64,000 nt of DNA from Platerodrilus igneus (taxonomy: Eukaryota > Arthropoda > Insecta > Coleoptera > Lycidae), in NCBI GenBank assembly GCA_036346225.1, contig JARFIW010000881.1:1775001-1839000 (forward strand). Direction: 5' to 3'. The translations under genes were made by a program, and so were the position numbers. Below the pieces are notes generated by a model. That model had not been told where the DNA came from. It saw nothing but the letters and a program-made list of their open reading frames with translations, and did no database searches. Positions 34,250-43,715 of this stretch are shown here, piece after piece (position 1 is the first letter of the stretch; each line of letters opens with the position of its first letter).

Positions 34250-35764
34250 CTTTCATAAAATACTGTGGCTTAATGACAATTGCCAAGGGCGCCAGACAAG
34301 TCGAGAATGTCCAAATGTTCGTAAAAATCCTTGAGAGACTTGTCATCCCAAGGAGGACAATTGTTTCTTTTAATCAATTCCTCACTTTTTGTACTACTTA
34401 TATAAAAAATAAGAAAAACTATTGACTTAATCAACGGCAAACAAAACTATTTAATTCACAGAGCAATAAACGTGAACCTCTTACATTCATTGATTTAGAA
34501 ATTTAAGTGAATAGGTGACTATGGAATTTATGAAAATTTTGAGTACATAAGTAGTTATCAAACACTTGTATATGAAAGAAACTTATATTATAAATCGTAC
34601 ACTAATTTAATCCTACGTTTTATGGCCAAAACGTCCTAACAAATAAACTAACTAAAAATTGATCATGCTACTTAACTATAAAAGCTTACTTACTAATAAT
34701 TGTCCATTGTTTGAGGGTTTGTTTTCCAACGTAGAGCAGTTCTTAATTTTGGGAAGAGAATCTCGCTTGTTGCTTCTGTTTGTAATGTTTAAGAAAATTG
34801 ACTGGCACACGAACTCGGCAGAATTTTGACAATATCATTTACTTGTGCGTCACACGCCTACAAGTTTTTAAATAGTTATCTTGCATCACTATAAATCCGC
34901 GAACATATGGGCATAACCCTCGCGAAACTGGAAGAGTAACACTTCTTTCCAATTTTTTTTCTAACGTGATACGAAGTTTAATATTCTATGTCATGCCAGA
35001 GAACGCTAACCGCGAAACTACGTTTCTCTCTACTTCTTAACCACGGTCGGCCCCATTGGAAAAACTCCCTGTCTTTGGCTAAACCTTCAAATATATAGAC
35101 TATTCCTATCCTAATAATTATGAGCGTCATTTTCTATTATCCAATGACTGAACAGAACCTCCACAAAACAAGATTTCAGAAACCAAATCCAACCCTTTCT
35201 AGATGAGAATCACGGAAACAACTATTTTCCCAAGAATTTAAATTATCAATTCCTTCTACGAATTACCTAATTATTGCAATGTGGGATCTACCTATGGCGG
35301 CCGTAGTCTGGCATTAACAAAGACCGGCAAACCTACTTGAGCCGAAATGGATTTTAAATACAATGAATGTCTCCAGACTACTTAAAATTACTTGTAATAT
35401 TTGAACAAATCAACTTGGAAATAGTTTTGTGCTATTTTAATATTTTGTTTTGTCTAACCCGCTGTCAAGCACAAAGGTTAAGCTTTTCAAACTAAAATTG
35501 GTTTTCTTTATTTACGCTAAAAAGGTACTATACATTTTAAAGGGTTTATTGTATTTGGTTTATTAGGGTAGAGCTTTACATTATTATGACCTGCCGCTGG
35601 AATTTACTAGCCCGAAGCTATCGGTATAAATGTGGTCTTTTATTACAAGGGTCCTAAATAAAATGAGGTAATTTATTGTGGGAATTTTTGTCTATACTTT
35701 ATTCAAGTTACTGAATTTTAATTAATTAATGTGTTTATTGTTAACATTACAAAATAATGTTACA
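34058..35764 (-). repeat. E2 5' LTR
   Basis: This is the upstream LTR on the element strand (TGTAACATTATT...GCCTGTAACA). It is about 99% identical to 26957-28668. A TATA-like CTATATATTTG on the element strand near 35098-35089 is a possible promoter. The right flank ACTA matches the left flank of the element. Confidence 0.95.
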
Positions 35765-35996
35765 ACTAATAAATAATATGATTAGTTAACCAAAACACTA
35801 AAATCCTCATTGGGTATTAAATAAGCTATTTTCTAACGTAGTACCTGAAACAGCTGTAGATAGCAGGCCCTTTTGTAGATAATTAAAAGGAGTACTCTCT
35901 GTCATTTATAATTCGGTTATTATTTCATATTCGAAATTTTTTGACAATAACTCATGTGCATTTAGTTTGTTTTTTTTTGTAAAACATGGCATTTAT
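35765..35996. other. Spacer between E2 and E3
   Basis: About 230 bp of AT-rich sequence starting with the E2 target duplication ACTA. No gene or known repeat. Confidence 0.6.
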
Positions 35997-37957
35997 TAAA
36001 AACAAAAATATTCCTTCGTGAATAATAGATAGCAAATTAGACCACGATAAATCATAAACCCTTACCTGATATCACAAGGTCGAGAATTTCTTATTAACAA
36101 TGGAAGCCCAAGGTAAAGTTAGATGGAAAACGGCTCGAGGAAAAGAAAAACTCTTTAAAGATAAACGGCTAGTAAAGTGTTAGCTCTGGGTAGATCATGA
36201 GCTTAGGTCATGGGATGTCTGTTGATCAAAAATGTAGATAATGAGCGCCACCGTATTTTTCAATACAACAACCTACAAAAATTATCTGTGTTTGTATTAG
36301 GGGAATGCGGAAACCTTAAATCTACACCGCTTATATAGCCACAAAACCTGAATTTCACCTTTGTAAAGCACTTACCAAAATCTCAATTACTAGATGTCTT
36401 ACAGATGTCTCGGCTTAACCTGTGAACAAATAAATACACAACTTGGACACCGTTTGTGTCTTTAAAAAACATATTCACCAAAAATAATATAATAGAATTT
36501 ATGTTCCAAAAGTATACACCCAGGGTATTTGTTATCATTAGACACCATGTTTGCTCATGAATGACCTATAAATTTTACTTGAATTTTTAATAATAAAAGA
36601 GTTATGCAAAAATGGATTCTATTCAATTAAATTCACTTGATTTGTTTTAACATAATCTTTTCAACTAAAATGTTTAGAGAACAGCAAATTAGTATGGTTC
36701 TGTATTCAAAAAAAAACATAAAGATCTCTAAATTGAATATTTCTGAATAAATTTACTATAAAGTTTGAGCTTTCTTAATAATTCATATTACATATTTTAA
36801 TCTTGAGCCATCTGTAGTACTACGTCGACTTCACAATTAAATTTAATTATTTAACGTCTTATAAAATTGCATCTTTCAACATTGAGTTAGTTTTACTTAA
36901 TATGTATAAAAAAATTCATCACGTTGTTTAAGAATCAAATTACATGACCTCAAAATTACTAAAGATATTTTTAAAATAGCGTAAAATAACGTAATATTTA
37001 AATTGGATATTTTTGACATCATATGTCAATAACAACTTTTTCAGTGGAGTTAACGCTATCTGTTTGTGAAATAATAACGATAAGCAAACTGCATAGCCAT
37101 CTTTAAAATTTTTCAAGGTTACAAGTTTATTAAGAAATCGTTCTTTCTCTAAATAATTTTTAAGTTAACTAAATCAAGGTAAAACTTCAACCTTCTACCT
37201 TTCGTAAAACATTTAAATAATTATAATTGAGATTAGAGACTAAATATCACTCACGTGTTGAAGTACAGCGCGACCAAAAGAAATTGAACTTATGACATCA
37301 GATGTGGAAAATTCATAAACATCTGCGATGCACAAACAGGAAACACATCAATACGAATGAATTTAACGCTGGAACTATAAAAGATCTTCTGAACAAAACA
37401 TTATTTAACCAAACCAATTCTTCATTAAGTACGTCCTATAATTTTCTTGTATTTCAAATTTCAAACTAAATTTTCATTTCAGCATTTAATACGATATTTA
37501 CGATATTGACGATATTTATGATATTGCATGTTTTAATGATGGAGGGACATCTATTTCTTCGGCCAGCAGGAATCTATTGAGCTGCTACAGGTGGAACAGA
37601 AAATGAAATTTGCACGCTACAGCTGCCAAGAACCACATTCCGACACGAAGGTTAAATCAATTATCTCTTCTTGCGGACTGTATTACAGGCCATGTGCCTG
37701 TCTAACATCTTGACTTTTCCACGCCGCTGATAGCAGCTTACCTATTCAGACGCTGATAGAAAAGTGACCCGAAATAACAACTTGACGATTCTTATTATAG
37801 GACTTAGACCTATAAAGCGAAGGATCGCATATGCTATTGTAAATTTTATGAATTATTTTTAGTGATCAGAAATTTATAAATTATATTTTTATTTTATTGA
37901 GACATTAAATTACATTAATAAGCAAAGTGTAACTGAATAAAAAAAAAAAGTTACACA
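35997..37957 (-). repeat. E3 3' LTR (probably full length)
   Basis: The left 281 bp (35997-36277) repeat the 5' LTR stub. The right boundary is inferred: TGTGTAACTTTT on the element strand starts at 37957 right after the purine-rich CTTGGAAAGAGGC, as expected for polypurine tract plus LTR start. It also resembles the E2 LTR start TGTAACA. A TATA box (CTATATAAGCGG on the element strand, 36340-36329) precedes the shared part. A donor consensus ATCAG|GTAAGG also lies in it. Confidence 0.7.
36331..36338 (-). promoter_or_regulatory. TATA box of E3 LTR
   Basis: TATATAAG followed by CGG on the element strand, about 55-60 nt before the point where the 5' LTR stub starts. The 5' LTR of E3 lacks it, so only the 3' copy could drive transcription, and that would proceed outward. 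Confidence 0.5.
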
Positions 37958-39202
37958 GCCTCTTTCCAAGAGAAAAAATTCGAGGTATCTATAAAATCGA
38001 CGAATTTTTTCTACCAAAACTTCAACGACAGAAGAATCAAAATACTCATATTAACTATTTAAACACCTAACTAATCAATACAAAACCGCACAATCTTTAA
38101 ATTATAACAAACGACAAGTTAAACAAAAAAATAGGAATCATTCTTTAAATGCAATGGGGAAATATAAATGCATGGGAATGAGTGATTAGTAACTACGCGT
38201 ACTACACACCTATAAAGGGACAAATTCGAGAAGTCACAATCAGTATCAACACTTAACCAGTTAAGAATAATTAAGGGAATCCAACACTCATCAGATGCAT
38301 GTTACAATAAAAAAACTTCAGGTACATTAACCATATCAAAATCTTAAATTTAACCAAAAGCAAAAACAAATATTTTTTTTAACTATAAATCAAAACAAGA
38401 ATGAACAAAAGTGATAGTATGAAAAAATCACTACTAAACAAGAATTTGTACAACAAATACTTTTCCTAACATTATCCTACTTATTATAAATATTTATGTA
38501 CATATATTTTTAAAATGCTTACAAAATTTGCACAAATTGATGAATCATTAAAATACCAAAGCATGTTGACTACCAAGTCTATTTACGAAACAAATCACTA
38601 ATACTCGAGAAGTAGACAAAGTATTAACAACACCGATTCATCAACAAAATATTTTCCGCTGTATTACAACTATCATACAGACTCAACTATTTCACACAAA
38701 AATTCTATCACTTTAGCACGTTAATACTAAAGAACTTCATAACCACCAATAAACCATAATTAGAGCCAACTGGAACATATCCACCAGCAACTCACCAAAA
38801 ACTTCTCATGAACTACCATTGCTCATCCAAACTCTCAACTAGAATAAGCATATCAAGCTTAATCACCAATCACTAAACAAAATTTAAGCATTCATCCAAT
38901 GCTCACTATATCATCTCACACTCACTATATCACTAAATGCTTACTACATCAATAAATATTCACCATCTCATCAAACATATACTTCATCATTAAATACTTG
39001 CAACATCAGTAAACACATGCTGCATTATTAAACACATCATTAAACACATGCAATATGAAAAATCACAAAACACTACCACTACCAAAGCTAAAAATCACTT
39101 TAAGCAAATCAAAATTTTAACTAAGTTTAATCTCATCCTACTTAGGAATTCAAAACATGACAAAAAAAATCACTGCTGACATCAACTATAATTGGAAAAT
39201 AC
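37958..39202 (-). other. E3 3' untranslated region
   Basis: No gene recognised. The + strand is rich in A, C and T and poor in G, so the element strand is C-poor; repeated ACTAAATGCTTACTACATCA-like phrases occur at 38860-39060. This parallels the C-depleted tract after E1 pol. The first bases next to the LTR form the putative polypurine tract. Confidence 0.5.
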
Positions 39203-40117
39203 TTAATGAGCTGAAACATTCTGAACATCTTCATCATCATTATCACTTAACGCTGAGTATGGCTTCAAGTCTTTGATATGCCATCGGCCTGCCTTAGAAC
39301 CATCTATATTACTCAACTCATAAACTAGATTAGAAATCTTTTTCCTAACCACACATAAAACAAACTTTGGTGCAAGTTTAGCAGTAAATTTATTGCCTGC
39401 ACTAGATAAAACATTGTTTGCTCTCCACACCTTATCACCAACTTCAAAGCACACATTCCTTCTTCTTAAGTTATATTGGCGACTTGCTCGCTCATAAGCT
39501 GAATGTAAATTAGCATGTGCTTCTTTAAAAATATCGAAGAGACCTTGTCGATCTGATACATATAATGGTCGACTACCCGGAATAAATTCAATATCTTCTT
39601 TAGGTATAAATCCATCACTATAAAATCTTCCACTTACTGGAACACTATGACCAAAAAGTAAAAAATTAGGGGTGTAACCTGTAGATTGATGTTTTGAGGA
39701 GTTAATAGCATACTGAATTTGTAGCAATTCTGAATCCCAAGAATTGTGTGCATCAATATATGAACGAATAGCAGTACCCACAGTTTTATTAATCCTTTCC
39801 ACAAAATTACACTGCGGAGAATATACCGTATTATACCATATCTTCTGAATATCATATTTATTACAAAGGGTTTTAAAAATTCTACCTGACAGTTGAGGTC
39901 CATTGTCACATATAACAAATTGTGGATCGCCAAATACTAGAAAAACTTTTTCTTCCCGAAAACGTTGTATGCTGTGTGCTTTTGCACTACGTAGTGGATG
40001 TAACAAAGTATACTTAGAAAACCAATCACCTACTAACAATAACCATTTATGTCCAAATTTCGAACGTGGAAACGAACCCATCAAATCTAACGCTATTGTC
40101 TGAAAAGGAAACTTCAC
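39203..40117 (-). pseudogene. pol: E3 integrase core and C-terminal domain
   Basis: This open segment of 304 residues contains D-D-E in IALDLMGSFPRS, FVICDNGPQLSG and CNFVERINKTVG, then NSWDSELLQIQYAIN and a basic tail. The tail has FTAKLAPKFVL...VVRKKISNLVYELS and AGRWHIKDLKPYS, the GPF/Y-like chromatin-reading end of Gypsy integrases. The segment is open to its natural end. It is joined to the H-H-C-C finger segment by a frameshift at ~40114. Confidence 0.9.
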
Positions 40118-40610
40118 TTCTTTTCTTTAGCCATTAAACCAAGAGGACCAACATTCGATGACTTTTGAGCACCACACGTTAAACACTTCTTACAAAATCG
40201 GAGTACATCTATATTCATTTTAGGCCAATAATAATGTTCTTGTATTCTAGAATTAGTTTTTGCAAAACCAAAGTGTCCTGCAACAGGATGAACATGACAA
40301 GAACGAATAATTTCCTCTCGCTGAGCGATAGGTACTAAATATTTCCACTCACCTAGATTTGAAGATAAGGGTAGGTTGGGGGGGAGAAATTTAAATACAA
40401 AATTATTCTCTACTTTCCATTGAGGGTAATTTTCTGGAGAAGACAAAATTTTATTCCTTAAAGAAACATACAAAGGATCTAATTTTTCTAAATTAACTTC
40501 AATTAAGTCAACAACAGGATTGTCCGGAGGGGTTGCACGACTAAGGCAATCGGGCACAGCATTAAATTTATCTTTTCTATGAATTTCGCAGCCAATGATA
40601 ACTATAGACG
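40114..40610 (-). pseudogene. pol: E3 RNase H tail and integrase zinc finger
   Basis: On the element strand, the end of RNase H is readable from about 40610 (GCEIHRKDKFNAVPDCLSR, comparable with HRKGKDNVVPDALSR in E2). The integrase finger follows (HVHPVAGHFGFAKT...CKKCLTC), ending at a stop near 40114 where a frameshift leads into the core. It shows that the catalytic reverse-transcriptase region is missing but its downstream neighbour survives. Confidence 0.85.
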
Positions 40611-41092
40611 TAATAAATTTATAGATTAAATTACTTTTATCCTTCCATTGAGAATAACAATAAATAAATGTTCTGGTACAGTCTTACACTACTTACAATC
40701 AAACTGTTAAGTCAAACAAAAGTGCTTCACAACGCATAAACTTGCTAGAATGACAAACTCCTCTACGAACCTCACCTAGACTTATAAACAAAAATATTAC
40801 ATCATAACTATTCTCAAATAATCTCAAGTAACGATGCCAAAACTGCTATAGCGACAAACTTACCACGAGTCTCGTTTAGACTTATATAACGCTGAGCGAC
40901 CAACTGTTCCTGAGTCTCGTCTAGACTAACATAATGCTACGCGACTCAACCACAACGACAAGTCTCGCTTAGACTAAATAAAAAAAATTTCTACCAAATC
41001 AAATCAAATAAAAAACGTGCCTGTGCACAAGAGCAATTTTCAAACAATATTTCAACAGTAAAAACTAGTATACCAAATTCTTAAAGCATCAT
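40611..41092 (-). repeat. Foreign leader-like segment inside E3 pol
   Basis: This ~480 bp replaces reverse transcriptase and most of RNase H. It has no coding capacity and has four degenerate ~45-bp units. On the element strand they are TTGGTCGCTCAGCGT (40904-40890), TTGAGTCGCGTAGCAT, TTTGTCGCTATAGCAG and TTTGTCATTCTAGC, alternating with GTCTAAACGAGACTC-like blocks. The first resembles TTGGCGCCCAACGT. Further down the element strand is a 3' splice-site-like TTTTGTTTGACTTAACAG. It looks like a 5' leader array of another element. Confidence 0.5.
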
Positions 41093-41500
41093 CTAACATT
41101 TATTAGTACGACCTAATCTATTCTCACTACTTATTTCATTATACGAATCAATAACCGCTTGAGCTTGTTTTCTTTGCTCGATTGACAATTCTTCCAAACT
41201 AAGCAAACTATCTTTACAACTTGACGGCAGAGACGATTGTCCAACATAAGAAATATGATTTCCCGCATCATCACTAATGTACCAAGAATTGTTTTTAAAA
41301 TCAGCAATTAGACCGAACAATTTAGCAAAATCACGTCCAAAGATAAATGCATGAGGCAACGAAGGTACAACTAGCGCGTTCAAAATACGACATTCTGATC
41401 CAATACGGATAGGTAAATCAACTGAACCTTCTACTAATTTTAACGAACCATCTGCTGTCGATACTTCTTTCTTTTCAGATTTAAAAACATTTAACTTCAT
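41093..41500 (-). pseudogene. pol: E3 protease C-terminal half and start of the reverse-transcriptase region
   Basis: A 135-residue open segment with LNALVVPSLPHAFIFGRDFA, parallel to LDVLVVPDVQHTLVLGIDF of E2, is the C-terminal part of the aspartic protease. It runs to ISSENRLGRTNKC and stops where the foreign segment begins. E2 continues from the same point into RT (LGRTDLVYHKIKV). A stop between 41501 and 41505 separates it from the catalytic half. Confidence 0.85.
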
Positions 41501-41504
41501 TTTT

Positions 41505-41786
41505 TCAATTAATGGAATGGCAAGGGAACCAACCTACTATTGATGTAGTACATCCAGAATCAAATAAACCTGTAATATCCATATCATACAGCTTTACCAT
41601 TACATACGGGCGATTATCATAAGGCTTTCTCTTAAATAATGCATTAGCTTTAGGTTGAACTCTAGTCTTGCAAAAATTTCTAACTACCTGAAGCCATTGC
41701 GACCACTCCTTCTTACAACATAGACCTTTTTGATCACACAACACAATTGTAGCTTTTTGTCTTGAAACAAGAAATTCGCTACTCAA
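41505..41786 (-). pseudogene. pol: E3 protease N-terminal half
   Basis: A 93-residue open segment contains the catalytic ITGLFDSGCTTSIVG, where the active-site triad is Asp-Ser-Gly. It overlaps the end of gag by 8 nt and lies in the +1 frame relative to gag. An A8 run in gag (41808-41815) is the only homopolymer nearby, and a one-base length change there would alter the relation. The frameshift mechanism is therefore unclear, unlike the canonical site in E2. Confidence 0.85.
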
Positions 41787-43158
41787 CTTCTGTTCCTTTA
41801 CTCGTTTTTTTTGGACACGACGGACAGGTGATACGAGTCACTCCTTTACGACCACAACCATAACAAAATAATCTTTTAAAGGATCTACAAACGCTGAATG
41901 TATGTCCATAACGTGAACAATTCCAACATACCAATTTATGTTTAAAAGAAGAATTACCTACTCCATTCGTTTCTGATATTGGGGTAGTAGAATTGCAAAC
42001 CTGAACTGGAGAATGCAAAGACTTAGGGGTATAAACACGACTTTTTGACGATGAAGCATTCTCAAATGAAGTAGGGGGTTTACTTCTAAAGTGAGGTTTA
42101 AAATTAATAATAGGCTGTTTGTTACTAAATGACACAACTGAAACAGATTTTTGTTTACTTAAGGAAGCTTCTTCTAACTTCTTACATAATTTAACTAAAG
42201 TACGAACATTTTCTATCTCTATAAGAGCAAGATGCTGAATAAAATACGGCAATAAATTTTTCTTGCCCATTCTAGCTTTAGTAAGTTCTGCAGGAATGAT
42301 AGGTAATCTGTTAAATAAACTTTCCATATTAGCAATAAATAAAACAACAGATTCGCCATTTTTCTGAAATCTATTTTTAATTTTTTCCCAAATATCGTCT
42401 TCAGGATGTGCTGGTAAAAAATCTTCCTTTATTCTACTAACCAACGATTTCCAATCTGTTAATGAACTACGAACGCAACGATACCATACTAATGCATCAC
42501 CAGTAAACAATTCAACCGCAGAATTAAACAATTCCACATCAGATACTTTTCGTGACTGCGCAATGTCACCAATATTTTCTAAAAATTGATATAAGAGGGA
42601 TGGGTTTCCAGAATATTTTATCGACCAAGATCTAATAGGAACTGTCTGTGTAACATATGTGACCGTTGGAATGGGCACATTAGATGCAGCATTAGAATTA
42701 ATACTTATATCATTCTGATTCGAGCCTAAACCTTTATTTGATCTCTCATGAAGATCTGCCTCCACAACAAGAATAGTAGCCAAACTTTCATTTTTAAATA
42801 GCACCACTTCCTCAAAATATTCTTTAAGGAGCCTTAACCGTTGAATTCTACCTGTAAGGTGTATTAGTCTTGACCGTATCCTTTTAAAAATAGAATCGGC
42901 ATGATCATCTATAAATTCTAACAAAACATTTTTTACTGACTCAATACTAGACTCAATTTCTTCTTTTTCTATATCAAAATCCACCTTATAACTTGAAAGA
43001 TCAATCAAACAACCTGGTTTGTCTGTTTCTTTGGCCAACAACCTAGCTAAAATTTGCCTAGTATCTGAAACTGGTCTTGAATTTTCAATGCCTTTAATGT
43101 TCAATTCATATTCTAATTCATTTTTAAGTAAATGAACGATGCTATATATTTCTGCCAT
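41779..43158 (-). CDS. gag: E3 gag, apparently intact
   Basis: An unbroken 459-residue frame from ATG 43158 to TAG 41779-41781. The N-terminus (MAEIYSIVHLLKNELEYELN) matches E2 Gag. The capsid-like middle has WSIKYSGNPSLLYQFLENIG, ALVWYRCVRS and LTDWKSLVSRIKEDF. Two Cys-rich knuckles end it. CWNCSRYGHTFSVC is a full CCHC, and CYGCGRKGVTRITC-x-x-C has Val at the His position, as in E2, so that replacement is a lineage trait. It binds genomic RNA and builds the particle. The gene is intact although its pol is destroyed, so the copy could at most act as a Gag donor. Confidence 0.9.
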   Translation of the reverse strand: MAEIYSIVHLLKNELEYELNIKGIENSRPVSDTRQILARLLAKETDKPGCLIDLSSYKVDFDIEKEEIESSIESVKNVLLEFIDDHADSIFKRIRSRLIHLTGRIQRLRLLKEYFEEVVLFKNESLATILVVEADLHERSNKGLGSNQNDISINSNAASNVPIPTVTYVTQTVPIRSWSIKYSGNPSLLYQFLENIGDIAQSRKVSDVELFNSAVELFTGDALVWYRCVRSSLTDWKSLVSRIKEDFLPAHPEDDIWEKIKNRFQKNGESVVLFIANMESLFNRLPIIPAELTKARMGKKNLLPYFIQHLALIEIENVRTLVKLCKKLEEASLSKQKSVSVVSFSNKQPIINFKPHFRSKPPTSFENASSSKSRVYTPKSLHSPVQVCNSTTPISETNGVGNSSFKHKLVCWNCSRYGHTFSVCRSFKRLFCYGCGRKGVTRITCPSCPKKTSKGTEVE

Positions 43159-43261
43159 AATTAAATATTTATATGTCTCTATAGTATCCTAACAATATAA
43201 TTTTTGAAGATAAATTCACAAACATAAGAGTATCCTAACAGTATTGAGAACCCACAACAAA

Positions 43262-43503
43262 CTGTAACAAAAATGAAACTACAAAATCACATTAGTAAGG
43301 TCGATTCAAACCTCAGTCGCGGAGTACAAGTGTAATGAGTATAAGTGCAAACAATCTAGCCCCAGTGTACAAATAATCTGGCTTCACGTTTCGGGTGCAA
43401 GTGAAATATTCTAGCCCCACGTTGTGAGCGCAAGTGGAAACAAAAATATTCCTTCGTGAATATCAGATAGCAAATTGGACCACCATAAATCATAAACCCT
43501 TAC
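43262..43503 (-). other. Candidate leader intron of E3
   Basis: Donor ATCAG|GTAAGG (43504/43503) lies in the LTR. The 3' splice site is TTTCATTTTTGTTACAG ending at 43262, with a textbook branch-point motif TTACTAAT at 43298-43291, about 30 nt upstream. The 242-nt intron contains the entire primer-site array and ends about 100 nt before gag ATG. This is the best splice-site pair among these elements. Confidence 0.5.
43321..43434 (-). repeat. E3 primer-site-like array (3-4 units)
   Basis: On the element strand, starting at the LTR end, units of ~33 nt read TTGCGCTCACAACGTGGGGC+TAGAA, TTGCACCCGAAACGTGAAGC+CAGAT, a shorter GTACACTGGGGCTAGAT, and a weak fourth. These are decayed forms of TTGGCGCCCAACGTGGGGC+TCGAA, the complement of the tRNA-Lys(CTT) 3' end including its T-arm. 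Each unit ends in an AT(A/T)(G/A)TTT-like spacer. The positional primer site is the first, immediately after TTTCCA at 43435. Confidence 0.7.
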
Positions 43504-43715
43504 CTGATATCACAAGGTCGAGAATTTCTTATTAACAATGGAAGCCCAAAGTAAAGTTGGATGGAAAACGGCTCGAGGAAAAGAAAAACTCTTTAAAGAT
43601 AAACGGCTAGTAGAGTGTTAGCTCTGGGTAGATCATGAGCTTGGGTCATGGGATGTCTGTTGACCAAAAATGTAGATAATGAGCGCCACCGTATTTTTCA
43701 ATACAACAACCTACA
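43435..43715 (-). repeat. E3 5' LTR stub (R-U5 part)
   Basis: 281 bp matching 35997-36277. Homology stops at CCTACA on the right, whereas the 3' copy continues into its U3. U3 with the TATA box is absent here. Confidence 0.85.

Larger units (their letters stand above)
26957..35764 (-). mobile_element. E2: nearly intact Ty3/Gypsy retrotransposon
   Basis: An 8,808-bp element with LTRs of 1,712 and 1,707 bp that begin TGTAACA and end TGTAACA on the element strand. It is flanked by a 4-bp duplication ACTA (26953-26956 and 35765-35768). It carries gag and pol and no env. LTRs differ at about a dozen sites (~0.7%, hand count), so it is the youngest element here. Known lesions are two single-base insertions and one nonsense codon. 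The long LTRs and tRNA-Lys primer site resemble the Osvaldo/Ulysses group, an inference to be tested by phylogeny. Confidence 0.95.
35997..43715 (-). mobile_element. E3: Ty3/Gypsy element related to E2, with its reverse transcriptase replaced
   Basis: Gag, protease and integrase resemble E2. The right (5') LTR keeps only its last 281 bp (43435-43715); the left (3') LTR appears full length, about 1,961 bp. The two shared parts differ at about ten of 277 positions. Most of reverse transcriptase and RNase H is missing. In its place is ~500 bp of foreign, repeat-bearing DNA. No target duplication was found, as expected if the 5' LTR has been truncated. Confidence 0.88.

Noticed and set aside
35997..43715. 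E3 as a processed RNA copy integrated by LINE machinery
   Set aside because: The 3' LTR extends through U5 to the full LTR end instead of stopping at a poly(A) site, and no poly(A) tail is present.
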